A stretch of DNA of 64,000 bases, from assembly GCA_963854735.1 (NCBI GenBank), contig OY978108.1, positions 744,001 through 808,000 on the forward strand, in the 5' to 3' direction. This stretch comes from Marvania coccoides. Taxonomy: Eukaryota; Chlorophyta; Trebouxiophyceae; Chlorellales; Chlorellaceae. Positions 46,401-57,413 of the stretch are shown piece by piece. The translations under genes and the position numbers were made by a program. Position 1 is the stretch's first letter. Each line of letters begins with the position of its first letter. A model generated the notes under the pieces. That model saw only the letters and a list, made by a program, of their open reading frames with translations. It was not told where the DNA came from and did no database searches.

Positions 46401-47504
46401 CAGCTGCAGACTTCCCTCTCAGCAACTGTGCTCGCTACTGAGGTCGTCAAGAGCTACACAGGCAGCCCTAAATTGGTGCGATCCATCGCTTACTCAGTTT
46501 TCATCGAGCCGCTGGCGGCGGCAGTCACAGCCGCTTTGCCTGCCGTGGCCTCACTGGGACGGTGCCGTGAGGCTACCGCGGTATCAGTGGCCCTGCTGCG
46601 CCTGCTATCTGCCGTTCTTCAGGTCTTTCCAGCTGAACTTGGCGCAGATGGTGTGGGGATGCTGCTCACGACAGCTGTGACCGCATTTTCTTCCTCTCCG
46701 GACCAGGGTATGTCTGCTTCAGCTTCTGAATCAGCGTCGTTTGCTGCGGATATGGCGGTGCTATCGTTGGTGAATTCTGCGTTGGCTTATGGCGGCAACC
46801 GACACCAAGCGCTGGCGCCTCCAGCGATGGGTCTGGCCCTTCAACTTTGGGACAAAGCATGCGCAGCAGGAGCAACGCACGTCAAGGCAAGTCAATAGGT
46901 TCACGCCTTTTTTAAATTCCAGTTTATGTGGTTCAAACCGATAAAAACCAGATTTAAACTTTTTCACTTTTTGCAGGCGCGGGTCCTGGCGACGCTGCTC
47001 AGCGTGCTGCGCCACCACTGGCGCTCCATCGGCGGCAGTGACTCCACCCCAGCCCCTCTTGCTTCGACCTCCTTCTCCCACCTTTGTTCTTTCTTTTCAG
47101 ACGCGGCTGAAGCCCGCGTCGCCGTGCCCTCGGCGGTCGACGTTCGCGCAGTGCTGGAGGATCTTTTCGAGCTGCAGACCGTCTCGAAGCTGTTCTGGAA
47201 GCCTTACTTTGGTGGGTGCAGAGACGCGCTGTGTGACGCTCTTCTGGCGATGCTGCTTTCTAGGATGTTTACCGGGGCGCAGGAGGACTTGGTGGACATA
47301 TTATACTCGTTAGCGAGCTCCAATTGGAGCACGTTTCAGCTTGGGTTCGTGCCGGAATTTGCGGAGCGCAGGCTGGGGACAGCGTTGGGCCCGAGGGCAG
47401 CTGAGGTAGCGGCACGGTTGGGCGGGGGAGGTGACATGAACGCCAGCGAGTTTGAAAAGTGCGTGCTGGCGTTTGTGAACGACGCCATGTACTGGAGCAT
47501 GTAA
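43458..47504 (+). CDS. Exportin-6-like karyopherin-beta
   Basis: Large all-helical HEAT-repeat nuclear transport receptor. Exons 43458-43949, 44078-44488, 44591-46020, 46163-46886 and 46977-47504 give 1194 residues; intron 4 has a GC donor (AAG|GCAAGT). The N-terminus has the karyopherin pattern seen in XPO6 (NRKFIADQQLNAFAKT, then ELFFAASVLETAAR). The C-terminal block (LVDILYSLASSNWSTFQLGFVPEF) also fits. XPO6 exports actin-profilin in animals. The middle has a long acidic, Gly-rich insert (EEDGGRGGDGEDDDLAQDF). Bases 47038-47100 are a possible 63-bp intron (GTGACT...CTTTTCAG) that is also open in frame, so the protein may be 1173 residues. Family call is solid, subfamily less so. Confidence 0.75.
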
Positions 47505-47673
47505 ACGGCTCTCTCTCTTGGTTACAAAGAAATTTGGGGAAATTGTAAAATGAAAAAGAATGATGACAAATGGAAAATGGCTGTAGATAAAAATTTCAAA
47601 TTTTTCGGCAGGAAAAAGAAAGTCGTGCCCTTGGTGCGCAACCTGCGGACTCCCCCGCCAACGCTCCCACTTG
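47505..47673. terminator. 3' region of the exportin-like gene
   Basis: AT-rich sequence after the stop with TGTAA at about 47543, the pentamer used as a polyadenylation signal in many green algae. Whether it is used here is an inference. Confidence 0.35.
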
Positions 47674-48138
47674 TTAATAATAGTAGTTTCGCATGCTCAC
47701 GTTTACGTTAATTCCAACCTTGTCAATCATTAGGTAGAGTAGCTTAACGTAGAAGAGTTTTTTTAAAGCCATTAAACCAGTGATCTCGACTGAACCGACT
47801 ACGCTGAGACTGGCCATCAGGCGCTCCTTTGAGTTCTCCGGTCTGGTGCGGTGTGTGACCAGATCGATGGAGGCAACCTTGGAGCTTTGAGAGGCCGCCC
47901 CGCCCTCCCAGAGTGCATACAAGCTATATTCCGTTGGCCGCGCCAACCAGGTGAGCTCCACCCCCAGGGCCCAGCAAGCTGTGCACTTGGTCCCTGAGGA
48001 CAGCTGGGCACGACGAGCGGGCGTCAGCGACCCCCAGTTCAAGTTTTTTGTAGTGTCTCTCAAAATTTCAATTTTGAAATGCCTCTCCTCGGCCAACCCC
48101 ACGAGTCCGCCCTCTCGCAATCGCATTCCATCATGCAT
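47674..48138 (-). CDS. Hypothetical protein (154 aa)
   Basis: Uninterrupted frame of 154 residues with coding-like composition and no intron. I do not recognise it. The N-terminal half is mixed charged (KIEILRDTTKNLNWGSL), the middle contains a pair of cysteines (TKCTACWAL), and a hydrophobic stretch near the C-terminus (GLMALKKLFYVKLLYLMIDKV) could be a membrane or amphipathic helix. The end is Asn/Tyr-rich. The start lies only 57 bp from the start of the plus-strand pseudokinase gene, so one of the two starts may be wrong or their 5' UTRs overlap. Confidence 0.5.
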   Translation of the reverse strand: MHDGMRLREGGLVGLAEERHFKIEILRDTTKNLNWGSLTPARRAQLSSGTKCTACWALGVELTWLARPTEYSLYALWEGGAASQSSKVASIDLVTHRTRPENSKERLMASLSVVGSVEITGLMALKKLFYVKLLYLMIDKVGINVNVSMRNYYY

Positions 48139-48195
48139 ACCAACACCTCGTGATTTCCACGCAGGCCTTATCGGGTTAGTCCTGCCAGGCCCACA

Positions 48196-50180
48196 ATGCG
48201 ATCATCAATTGACCACATTTCCGAGCTGCACCACCTCTTGCACAACGGCTACCAACACGACGATAACAGCACCGCGTCAGCCCATCCAGCCGCCCCTCAG
48301 CCCGCGCCGGCGGTGGTAGCCGGCGCTTCGTGCCTCCCTCAGGAAGCAGGCCATCGCCCACCTCGCCCTGCGACCGCTACAGCAGGCCTGCGCCCCAGAA
48401 GGGCCGCTCCCCCGGCCCCTATCCCACCCCAGCACCGCCCGGCTCTCGCCGCAGCACCTGACGCCTCCCGCCCGGCAGCAGGATGGGGCGACGTTTATCG
48501 CTACCTTAACCAGCGGCAGCCTTTTGCCGCCCAGACGGCGCCCGCTGCCGTCGCCCCCGCGCGTGCGCCTTCCCCGCCCCCCGAGGCATGCCCGCCACCC
48601 GCCGTTCCCGCCGCGGAGCACCGCAGGGCAAAACGCGGTAAACCAATGGCCCGGCGCTCCCTGCAGGCCTTGCTCGACGCAGCTGCAACCTCCTCCTCCA
48701 CGCGGCAGACCTCCGCCACCACCGCCACGGAGGACGACGCGGACGCGGGGGGCACCAGCGCTACCAGTCGCTACCTTTCTGGGTCGCACCCTTCCACTTC
48801 CCGCCTCAACGCCTCATTCCCTCCCCAAGGTGGAAAGAAAGACAACGGCGAGTTTCCAGGCGGCGACACAGGCCTGCTAGGACCCAGCACCCCCGCCACC
48901 TGCGACTCAGGGATGGCGGCAGCTAACGCTGGCCCCTCCTCGTGCCCTACCTCCCCGGCAGAAGCCACAGAAGGCGTCAGCGGCGACGGCGTTTCGCCAT
49001 CACCAGCGGCAGCGCCTGGCGCGGACCTTTCGGCCGCTGCCTCTTCCGCGCTGCTCCCGCTGCTGCACCTGCTTGCCTCCGAGCGTGGCCGTCGGCTGAG
49101 CCGCCTGGAGGTCAAAGCGATAGTGCTTCGGGTCGCTGAAGACTTGGCGGCTCTCCACGCGGCCGATGCCGTGCACCGCCGGGTCAGCCTGGCTACCATC
49201 GCACTCACCTGCCGGCAGGGCGTGGCCGTGGCCACGCTGCCGCGCGGGCGCAGCGTAGAAACTGTGGGGCGGGGCGGTGGGTGCCACTGGGGGCAGAGAG
49301 CTCCCGGGGACGAACCGCACGCGCCTCCTGAAGTGGCGCGCTGCCCTGGGGACTACGCTGCTTTCACGCAGGCGGGAGACATGTGGGGGCTGGGCGTGGC
49401 GCTGTTTTCGCTTCTGTCGGGTGGGCGGTTGCCATTTGGGCATCGAGGGGTGTGCGAGGAGGAGGAGGTGGGCGGCGCGGCCAGCGTGGACGCGCTGCAA
49501 GGCTGGCTGGACCGCCATCTCGCAGAGCAGGTGTGGGACGTCCACCGCGAGAGCACCTCTGCTGCTGAAGCCGGCAGGAAAAGCGGTGACGGCACCTCTG
49601 CTGCTGGTGCTAGAAAGGCAGGGGAAGCAGCGTGGCGGCCATCCACCACTTCATCTGCCGCATGGCGAGAGAAAGAATGCACGCAGCAGGTGGCGGCAGA
49701 GTATTCCTATACCACCGCTCCTGCCATTGGATTCGACCCCGAGGCTGAAGCGCTCATGCTGGGCCTGCTGCGTGCCGACCCCGCGCAGCGCCTCACCGCA
49801 GCTGACGTCATGGTGCACCCCTGGGTCGCAGAGGCAGTTCCGCTGGTGCCTAGAGTCGATCTCGGCGATGGCGCTTGCGGCGGTACTGCTGGTACTGCCT
49901 GTCGTGCTGCCACGCGCCCCGGGGAGGCCAGCCCCACCATCTCCGACGTGCGCCACCGCACTGAGAACCTCGGGTTCAGCCCAGGCAACAGTCCAGGTCA
50001 AGGCGGTGGCGACAGTGTGCAGGCGTTCCCTGCGCCCCCTGCTGGGCTGCGGATGCCGGCGGCTCCAGCGGCGGTAGCAGCGGCGCCGGAGTGTCCCTAC
50101 CCCATCATTGGCCACGTGGCACAGCCTGTGGAGGTGAGAACTGAATATTCTTTTATTGAACAACACAGTTTTGATAGATA

Positions 50181-50211
<31 letters not shown>

Positions 50212-50452
50212 TAATATAGTAACAGCTAATTTTGTTCAATTTCCTGATTTCTTCTTCTCTTGTATTCTTTCTTTCCCGTTCTTCCAGGTGACCATCGATG
50301 GGGTGGCAGTGACTGTGTCTGCTTTGCATGCTGTGTATAACGTGCCGGGCCACGGCGCCATGATGAGCGCTGCGCCTGTCGCGCTAGTCAATCCGGCAGA
50401 CGTTGCTGCAGCACTGGCCGCGGCAAACGACCGGCTGAGGCCGGCTGTTTGA
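48196..50452 (+). CDS. Kinase-fold protein lacking catalytic residues (pseudokinase)
   Basis: Two exons, 48196-50133 and 50288-50452, give 700 residues. The N-terminal ~270 residues are disordered and rich in Pro/Ala/Arg. A kinase C-lobe is then recognisable: VLRVAEDLAALHAADAVHRR (αE and a catalytic loop where HRD has become HRR), APPEV in place of APE, GDMWGLGVALFSLLSGGRLPFG (the DxWSLGV region) and ADPAQRLTAADVMVHPWV (the end of the fold). The ATP-binding N-lobe, the HRD aspartate and DFG are absent, so phosphotransfer is not expected. The final exon encodes a short conserved-looking tail. The intron contains a (TA)n run. Possible roles are scaffold or decoy; nothing more can be said. Confidence 0.7.
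50176..50204. repeat. (TA)n microsatellite in an intron
   Basis: About 28 bp of alternating TA inside the single intron of the pseudokinase gene, followed by a T run. Confidence 0.9.
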
Positions 50453-51660
50453 TAGGTTCAAAGAAACAATCTAATGTAAATTATGCCGCCGCCCTTTTTC
50501 CCACCCCATTTTCCTTTTTGAAATTAGGCGGATCGCCAATAAAGAGAGAGTTTTTCTAAGCATCATCCCAAGATCAATTCATATATTAATTCCCTTCCAT
50601 TTACAGCCTCCTAACAAAAGATTCCTGCACATAAAGGTGTCAGGCATCGATTTTTCTTGGCCAATCAATCAATCCTCCACCCCCTCTGCCCGCCTTTTCG
50701 GTTCTGAGATATTTGTCTTGCCGAAGAAAGCTATGAGCTGTAGGAAAGGAATGTTCATTCAAAATGATTTTATCACACGTTTTCCCCCTCTCTTTCCAGT
50801 TTTTTTCTACTTTTCATCGCCCTTTCTCCTCTTCCCCCCCCTCTCTCGCACCGAATGGGCGAAGCACACTCTCTGGTCTTCTCAGTGCCTTTCTTTTTAT
50901 TATATAAGAATGGAAAGAATGCCCGTGGCATTTGCACAGGATACTTTTAGTCAGTCCTCCGTACATACAACCCATGTGCATCTTTTTTTGCATGCATTTC
51001 TAGCTTGTGCTTCATTCTGCTCCGCTGGTCACATTCATTCTTTATTGGGCCTTCTTCGAAATGGCCGCCAACGAACGTTTCCACCTCTCCCTCTCCTCTC
51101 CCTGTTTGCTCCCACTAACTGTTTCTTGGTAGTAGATGTAGTAGTTCCACGCAGTTAGTTCAAATCTCTTGCCGTCTTGCTTTTATCGTTTGGGCGAGGT
51201 CACCCCTGAGCAGATTAAACAATAAAAACAATGGCTGCCTCAATGCCCTTTTACATTTCGTACCATTTTTTCTTTCTTTCTTTCTTTCTTTTCCCTCCCG
51301 ATTTCCCCTTGTTTTTAGCGTTCAAAACTGAATACAATTATGTTTAATACTGACCGCGTGGCAGCCCTTGCCGGTGCTGTTTCCTTCTTCTGGCAAGGAG
51401 GTTGTTGCTTTGCCGATAATGATGAGGATGCTGTGTTATTTGTAAATGAAATACGTATATATTTATATAAAAGGAGCATGGTGGCGGTGAAAGCTTGGGC
51501 TATGGCAGCGCTGGCTACCGGCCAAAGAGATGGTTCAGCAGCGTTTACGAGCATTATACATTATGCGTGTCATGACCTGATTTGCTTACACTGCTACTAA
51601 GGGGGAAATGAATGCACTTTGGTTTTAGCTTGCTTTATTGAGTAGAAAAAGAGCGCCGTC

Positions 51661-51760
51661 GGAAATTTTGAACGCTGGCCAGAAAACCTGGTATTCGATC
51701 TGCCCCTGGCAGGGTGCCCCTGGGAGGTAGTGCGGCGACGGAGCTGATCTGGAAATTGAC
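51661..51760 (+). pseudogene. Degenerate copy C of the dispersed coding family
   Basis: Plus-strand frame reading RWPENLVFDLPLAGCPWEVV then RRRS and a stop. By eye about three quarters of bases match the minus-strand copy at 22951-23070, and the same reading frame gives the better protein match. No start or splice sites. Function unknown. Confidence 0.5.
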
Positions 51761-52535
51761 ACAACGACGGCACGGTGGAAACTTTGATAGACAAATGACG
51801 GGGTTGAAACCATGGTTTTATTAGAAATCTGTTAAAGAACAAAAAAGTAAAGGGAAAAGGTGAAGCAAATAACCATGGTTTTATATTTTAGAACCACCGG
51901 TACTTTTAAAGAGATTTCCACCTATATTTTGTATAGTACGGGAGCGTTTGAAAAACAGGGCTGCCAACAAATGTAGTAACATGGAAATGAGAAGCTATTG
52001 ATTCTTGATCAAGAAAAATGCACTATTCCAGCATGGCATTGGCGATTGTCTCGCGCCCCAATCCAGGAAAAACTTCTTTGACCTTTCGTACTTTAACTAT
52101 ACATACATTACCCGCGGCAAAAGCTTGGGGAACCCACGAGTGGCGGCGTAACTGGTGGGTTCCGAACAATTGATATTATTAATTTCGTAATTGCAGAGTG
52201 GGCAAGGAAGTATGACTACATGATTGCCACGACCTTCATAATCCCATGCCAGCAATCCTGGTCCAAATTCAGCCCCTGAAACTGATTGAATTCGCGGAGG
52301 ACTGTGTATTCCACTATTTAAGAAGCGGGACCACAAGTGTTTACTTCCTCGCGGACGGAGGCGACCATGCCCACCCGCATTTCTGTCACACATGCCTTCT
52401 GCAAGCGGACCATGCCGTACCTGATACCGACAGGCAGCCAGAGTTTTGCCGCGACCAAATCATATTTCACGCTGGCAGAGAGATAGTCATCTGACACCTA
52501 ATCGACGCAACATATTTTCATCATCTCGAGCGATA

Positions 52536-52590
52536 AACCAATTGGAAGACCGTGCAAAGGCGGCGGGGGATGGTCCTGGGAATTCACAAA
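52536..52590 (+). pseudogene. Partial copy B of the dispersed coding family
   Basis: Contains GACCGTGCAAAGGCGGC and GATGGTCCTGGGAATT, both shared with copy A at 22951-23070, apart from a 2-bp length difference that shifts the frame. In frame it reads NWKTVQRR, matching CPWETVQRR in copy A. Confidence 0.5.
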
Positions 52591-52682
52591 CCAATTCATA
52601 AATAAGGGCATATTTTTCATATGCCTGCAGCTGATAAGCACCGAGGATAATTAAGCTCAGTCTTATTTCTCAACATATGAAT

Positions 52683-52953
52683 TCTTTTAAGATTAAAATA
52701 TAAGGTGTACCTTTGATTTGCCTCGCCTACAAGATGTAAGGAGCGTCCAGCTTGTGGGCTACTTCAGCAGCCTCGAGGACAATGGTTTCCTTCGTATATT
52801 TGCATGCGGTGTCATTGAAGAGGCCTCCCACAACATCGGCGAGCCGCGATTAGGAGTAGTTGAAAAAAACAGCTCAGAATATTTTGAAAATTGTTACTCT
52901 TCGTGGTCTCCCCATGGTTACTACTGCAATCTTCTTCTAAAATGTCGATTCTA
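52683..52953 (+). other. Orphan open frame, possibly a terminal exon
   Basis: A frame without ATG reads TFDLPRLQDVRSVQLVGYF, then SSLEDNGFLRIF, and ends YCNLLLKCRF before a stop. It looks protein-like and has the FDLP text seen in copy C, but the similarity is too short to claim relationship. It may be the last exon of a decayed gene. Confidence 0.3.
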
Positions 52954-53089
52954 AAGGCAAGCACAATTGCATACCCAGAAAAGGAATTATTAGGGTCCTC
53001 GATTTCTGTGAAGCGAACTGAAATAATATTTTTCAAAGTGATCGAGGATTAGAAATTATCGTCGAAAGTTCAAAGATTATTCAATAAAT

Positions 53090-54236
53090 ATGGGGCCTTT
53101 CACAAGCCCTACGACCATGGAACTCAAACCTATCACGCCTATAGCAGCAGCAGCAACACCCCGAAATTTCTTTTCTTTGACGTTGAGAGGCAGAGGCGGG
53201 CAACCCCGCTTCGCCCAATCTACGCAGCCTTCCAAGGCCCTCACCCGTCCCCCAGCCGCGCTAACCCTTGCAACTGACGCCCTAGCTACGCTGGCCGCGC
53301 TCCCCCCCCCTCAATGCTTCGACCTGCAGTGCCAAAGCAGCAAAGACGCCATCTTCGCCGTTTCCCTTATCGCCCCCATTATAGCCTTTGCCGCGGCCGC
53401 CGCCATCGCCCTGAGGCCCCCTCCCCCTGCAGGATCCTCCCGCTTCGACGACCCTGACACTGGGGCGGTGTTTCAAGCGCCAAAGGGGGCGCCAGAGCCA
53501 GCTAGAGATAGATATGGCGAGCTCGCCTTTCGGGCAGTCTCCTGGACCCCTCTTCCCGTTGAAGCCGGGGACCAAGGCGAAGCGCTGCGAATCGAGGTGG
53601 GCCCTGTGGGCGCCACCCAGCCCCGCACCTTTCTTTTCGACCGAGTCCTTCCGCAGCCCAGCAGGCTGGTGGCGGTGCGATTGCCACGCCCTCTGGGGGT
53701 AGTGATAGAAGAGGACCGCAGCACGAAGCGCGCGGTCGTGGCGGAGATCATCGAAGGCGGGAACGCCGACCAGCGGAGAAAGAAAGCATCACTAGATCCC
53801 GGGTTAGCAGCTACAGCAGGTAAAATGCATCGCTCCGATGATATGTAATTCATTCTTACAAATACATGTTTTTCATGTTTTCACAATTGAAATCTTTTGA
53901 ATATCACGTTTTTTGTTTTTGGCAGTGCAACCGGGGGATGTGCTGCGGGCGATTACCGCCACGAATTTGGTGTACCGAAATGGCGCGGCAATGCTGTTTG
54001 GAGCGCAGCCGCCCGAGAGGACTGTGGTAGTGTTCGGAGCGGACGGGCAGCGGTGGCCTAAAGTGGCGGAGGCGTTGAAGCGAGGGCTGTTGGCCGATGG
54101 GGACGTGACGATGGTTTTGGAGAGGCGGGTGGTGGCGGCGGAAGAGGAGAAAGTAGAAAGGAAAAAGAGCGGCGAGTACGAGTTTGATTCTTCTTTGTTT
54201 ACTTCTGATTCACGAAAACAGAGCGAGAAGAAATAA
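53090..54236 (+). CDS. Plastid membrane protein with PDZ-like domain
   Basis: Exons 53090-53819 and 53926-54236 give 346 residues. The first ~75 residues look like a chloroplast transit peptide (Thr/Ser/Arg/Ala-rich); a second ATG at 53117 would shorten it by 9. One membrane helix follows (IFAVSLIAPIIAFAAAAAIAL). The rest forms a PDZ-like fold: LVAVRLPRPLGVVIEEDRST, VVAEIIEGGNAD and the continuation across the intron VQPGDVLRAITATN. The combination of helix plus PDZ resembles plant plastid-envelope or thylakoid PDZ proteins of unknown role. The C-terminus is charged (EEEKVERKKSGEYEFD). No protease motif is present. Its stop is 65 bp from the stop of the convergent amidase gene. Confidence 0.75.
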
Positions 54237-54301
54237 ATAGATGCCATGTACAACTGAAACAAATTTGGGAGGAGGGAATTTAACCGAGATTCTTTCTTTC
54301 T

Positions 54302-56758
54302 TCAAGACCCCCCCATAGAAGATTGATGCCCTCCCTTCAAAAGATCCCAAAACACAGCGGGCCGCTGCTTCCCCTCCACCCCCTCCAGCCTCGCCTCCAG
54401 CACCGCCGCCGCCTTCAGCAGCGTGCCTTCATGCCACGGCGGAGCAATCAGCTGCAGCCCCACCGGCAGCAACAGCTGCTGCTGCTGCTGCTCCGTCCCG
54501 CTACCGCGTGCACCACATTTGCCGCTGCTCACGGCACCCACAGGGACCGAAATGGCGGGCAGTCCCAGCATATTGGCCAGCGGAGCAAACCGCATCAGCA
54601 GCGCGGTGGTGCTCATGTCAGAAATGCCGCCAGTGAGTGCAGCTGGAATAATTGGAGGGGCAGTGCAAGGAACTGAAGGCACCACCAGCAAATCCACCTT
54701 GGAAAAGATGCGGCGCAGTGCTAGATCGGCCCGTCTGCGAATTTTCTGCGCTGTCACGTAGTCGGCAGCGGTGAAGCCGTTTGCTGTGGTCATGAGGATG
54801 CGGGTCTCGGCTTGGAACTCGCTGAGCTTGTGGCCCTCCATGCAACTCACCATCTCTGAAGATATAGACACGGTATGCGCCATCGTCAGCTCCTGCAGCC
54901 ATGAAAACCGCAGTCGAAAAACAATTAGTCTTACCTCGACAACGTGTCTTCTGGGAGAAACCTCCAGAGAATCTGCCGCCATTTTAAAGAAACTTAAAAA
55001 AAAACAGCCTGAATCTGTTTTGTTACGTACCTGAAGGTGAGGCACAGCCATGGGCTGCACCTCCAGCCCTGCGTCTTTCAGTAACTCCACCGCCCGCTTG
55101 CACTGAGCCACCACGGCAGGCTCAGCATCTTCAAACCACGCAGAATAAACCCCCGCAACGAGCCCCTGCAGCGGCATTGCCGTTGAACCGGCAGACAGCG
55201 CAGCCAGGGAAAGGTCTGGCAGCGCCAGAGGCGGAGGTATTGGGCCGGCTGAAAGCTGGTGGCCTCGGTTAGCTATCATGGCGTAGGCCAAGGCACAGTC
55301 GGCCACGGAGGCGGCAATGGGGCCGATGGTGCCGACGGTGTGGCAGATGGGCACCCCGGGGAGCGGAAAAACCCTGCAGAAATAGCATTATAACAATTAA
55401 AACTAAGCGTTTCAAAAGCAGTAATCTGGTATTTATGACACACGCATGAAAACAGGGTTTCTGTCTTCTTAGAGGCGTTAATATAGATAAAGAAAAAAAT
55501 CACCTGTTGACGGTGGGTTTAAGGCCCACGCAGCCGCAAAGGGCAGCCGGGATTCGTATGCTGCCGCCGCCGTCACTGCCGGTCGCAAAAACTACCAGAC
55601 CGGCAGCTACGGCAGCAGCGCTACCGCTGCTGCTGCCTCCGGTGTGGCAGGCGGGGTTGTGAGGGTTTCTCGGAGTGCCGTGGTAGGTGTTGAGCCCTGT
55701 GGTTCCCAGGCCGATCTCATGCAAATTGGTTTTGCCAGCCAGCACAGCGCCTGCAGTAAGAAAGGACTCGTTATTATGCTTAGAACTAGATTTGAAACCC
55801 GACTGGGGGCATTAGGCCATACGGTAGGCAACGTAGTCTTCAGAGAAGACGGTGGTTTGAAAACTAGATTTGATATTATTGAAGAGGACTGACTGGCCCA
55901 ACAGGGAATCCCCCCTAAAGCACCAAAATAATGAATGACCCCCCCCCGTCTGCATGCAATAAATTTAAATGCCAAAAACCCCAAACCGACCTGCTTCAAA
56001 CAGCGCTTGGACACCAGGGATCGTGCCGCTGGCCACCCCTCGCGCCTTGCCCAGCATCTCCGTGCCTGCTGAGCTCTCATAACCTTTCACGTCAACGTCG
56101 TCTTTCACCGCAAAAAACACCCCGTCAAGTGGAGACAGGGGCTTTCCCTCGGCGTAACGCGCTGTGGAGGCCCGCGCCTGCTCGCGGATGGCTGCAGGGT
56201 CGTGCACGATGAAAAATTGCATGGCCGGACTCATTGCTTCGCTCTCCGCAACTGCTGCAACCAGCCGCTCGGCAACTTCGAGCGGGGTGGTGGCGCCGTT
56301 GAGGTACGCTGCGTGGTAGTCCAAAGCTGAGGGGTACGGGGAAGAGGAAGGGGTTCTATTACCAATGCCAAGTGCCGTCACTGCTGCTTCTGCGGCCACC
56401 GGCGGCGCTTCTGCGATGCCCGATGGCTCGGAGATGCCATTACGCACCTCTGCAGGCCATCGGTCGGTGTCTGGGTAGTATAGAGGCTCTTCAGGATGAG
56501 ATTTCCCCCGCAATGCCCCCAAAAATCCATTTTTAGTCAAAAGCGCTGTGCGGACGGGGGAGGCAAGCCAGCTGCCTGAAAGCGCCAGAAAGGCCTTGAG
56601 GGACAGCCCTGCGTCAGGAAAGAAAGGGCGAGAAACAACAATTAGACCCTCCACAGAGAAGAGGGCCACAGCCAGGCAATGTGCTTAGGAAACGCTCTAC
56701 CTGTCAGCACTGGCGCAGATATGGCCCTTGGAATGTATGTATTATCATCATCTGCCAT
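54302..56758 (-). CDS. Amidase-signature hydrolase, plant FAAH-like
   Basis: Amidase-signature enzyme most like plant fatty acid amide hydrolase, which cleaves N-acylethanolamines. Exons 56758-56701, 56608-55991, 55750-55504, 55373-55031 and 54892-54302 give 618 residues. Exon 1 is only 58 nt; its join yields PVLTGLSLKAF, a motif found near the start of plant FAAHs. The catalytic Ser-cisSer-Lys set is visible: Lys in [12 protein letters not shown], and the serines in [15 protein letters not shown] and the [13 protein letters not shown] block. Later text [12 protein letters not shown] is also typical. A Gln-rich run (from CAG repeats) interrupts the part before it. Membrane association is probable through the N-terminal helix, as in relatives. 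Confidence 0.9.
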
Positions 56759-57413
56759 TGCAAAATGCGATTTGGAAGCAAGGAGCTGGTTCAAGGTGGA
56801 TTTTAATTATTGCGCGATGATCGATCAAAATGGCAGTATTTGCTGGAGGATCTCGCCGTTTGTTATAGAGTCGCCGTTGCCTCGTATGCTTATAGGATAC
56901 AATTTATTGAATGCGATATCGAGCTGCAGAATATTAAATATGAGGCGCCCCCTCCAACACAAGGCAGAAAAAATATGCTGACAATTGATTTTTTTACGTT
57001 ACGATCACTAGCTAGATGTATTTCGCAGCTCTTTCTCCCCAGCCAAGCTTCTCAGCTTCCTGGCGTCTTTTAACCTCCTGCGCGTTGCTCTCTCGTCATT
57101 TTTTTTTTAATTCATTCCCGCCGCCGCCGCCACTTTCTGTTAGCCCTCATCTTGCGGTTTGGGCGATGAATCTAGTAATAATAAATCAGTATTCCTGAAT
57201 AGCACATAAATATATATATATATAATAAGTTTGTGTTATTTCTGTTCACTTAATGATGGTTGGTTAATTCCCGCATATCATTTTATTTTACCCTCTCCCT
57301 CTGATTTCAAGCCTTTGCAGGGTCGTTAACTACAACTTACGTTCACAGGGCAACCGCATTCTTCATTAAACATTCTTTAAACCTGCCTTCTCATTCATTC
57401 TGTATCACCGCTC
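56759..57413. other. Intergenic spacer
   Basis: About 655 bp between the amidase start and the CTNNBL1 stop, both minus strand. AT-rich, with a (TA)n run at about 57209-57224. No gene is seen. Confidence 0.5.

Larger units (their letters stand above)
50453..53089. other. Gene-poor region with decayed sequence
   Basis: About 2.6 kb, the longest stretch here without a clear gene. The first kilobase is pyrimidine-rich with a (TTTC)n run near 51270-51290. From 51.6 kb on there are degenerate copies of an unrecognised coding family and an orphan frame at 52683-52953 (listed separately). The word AACCATGGTTTTAT occurs twice, near 51810 and 51872. Confidence 0.5.

Noticed and set aside
50637..51158. 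Open frame of 173 codons on the plus strand
   Set aside because: Pyrimidine-rich low-complexity sequence giving runs of Phe/Leu/Ser/Pro; begins at a non-ATG codon; no domain and no matching composition with real exons.
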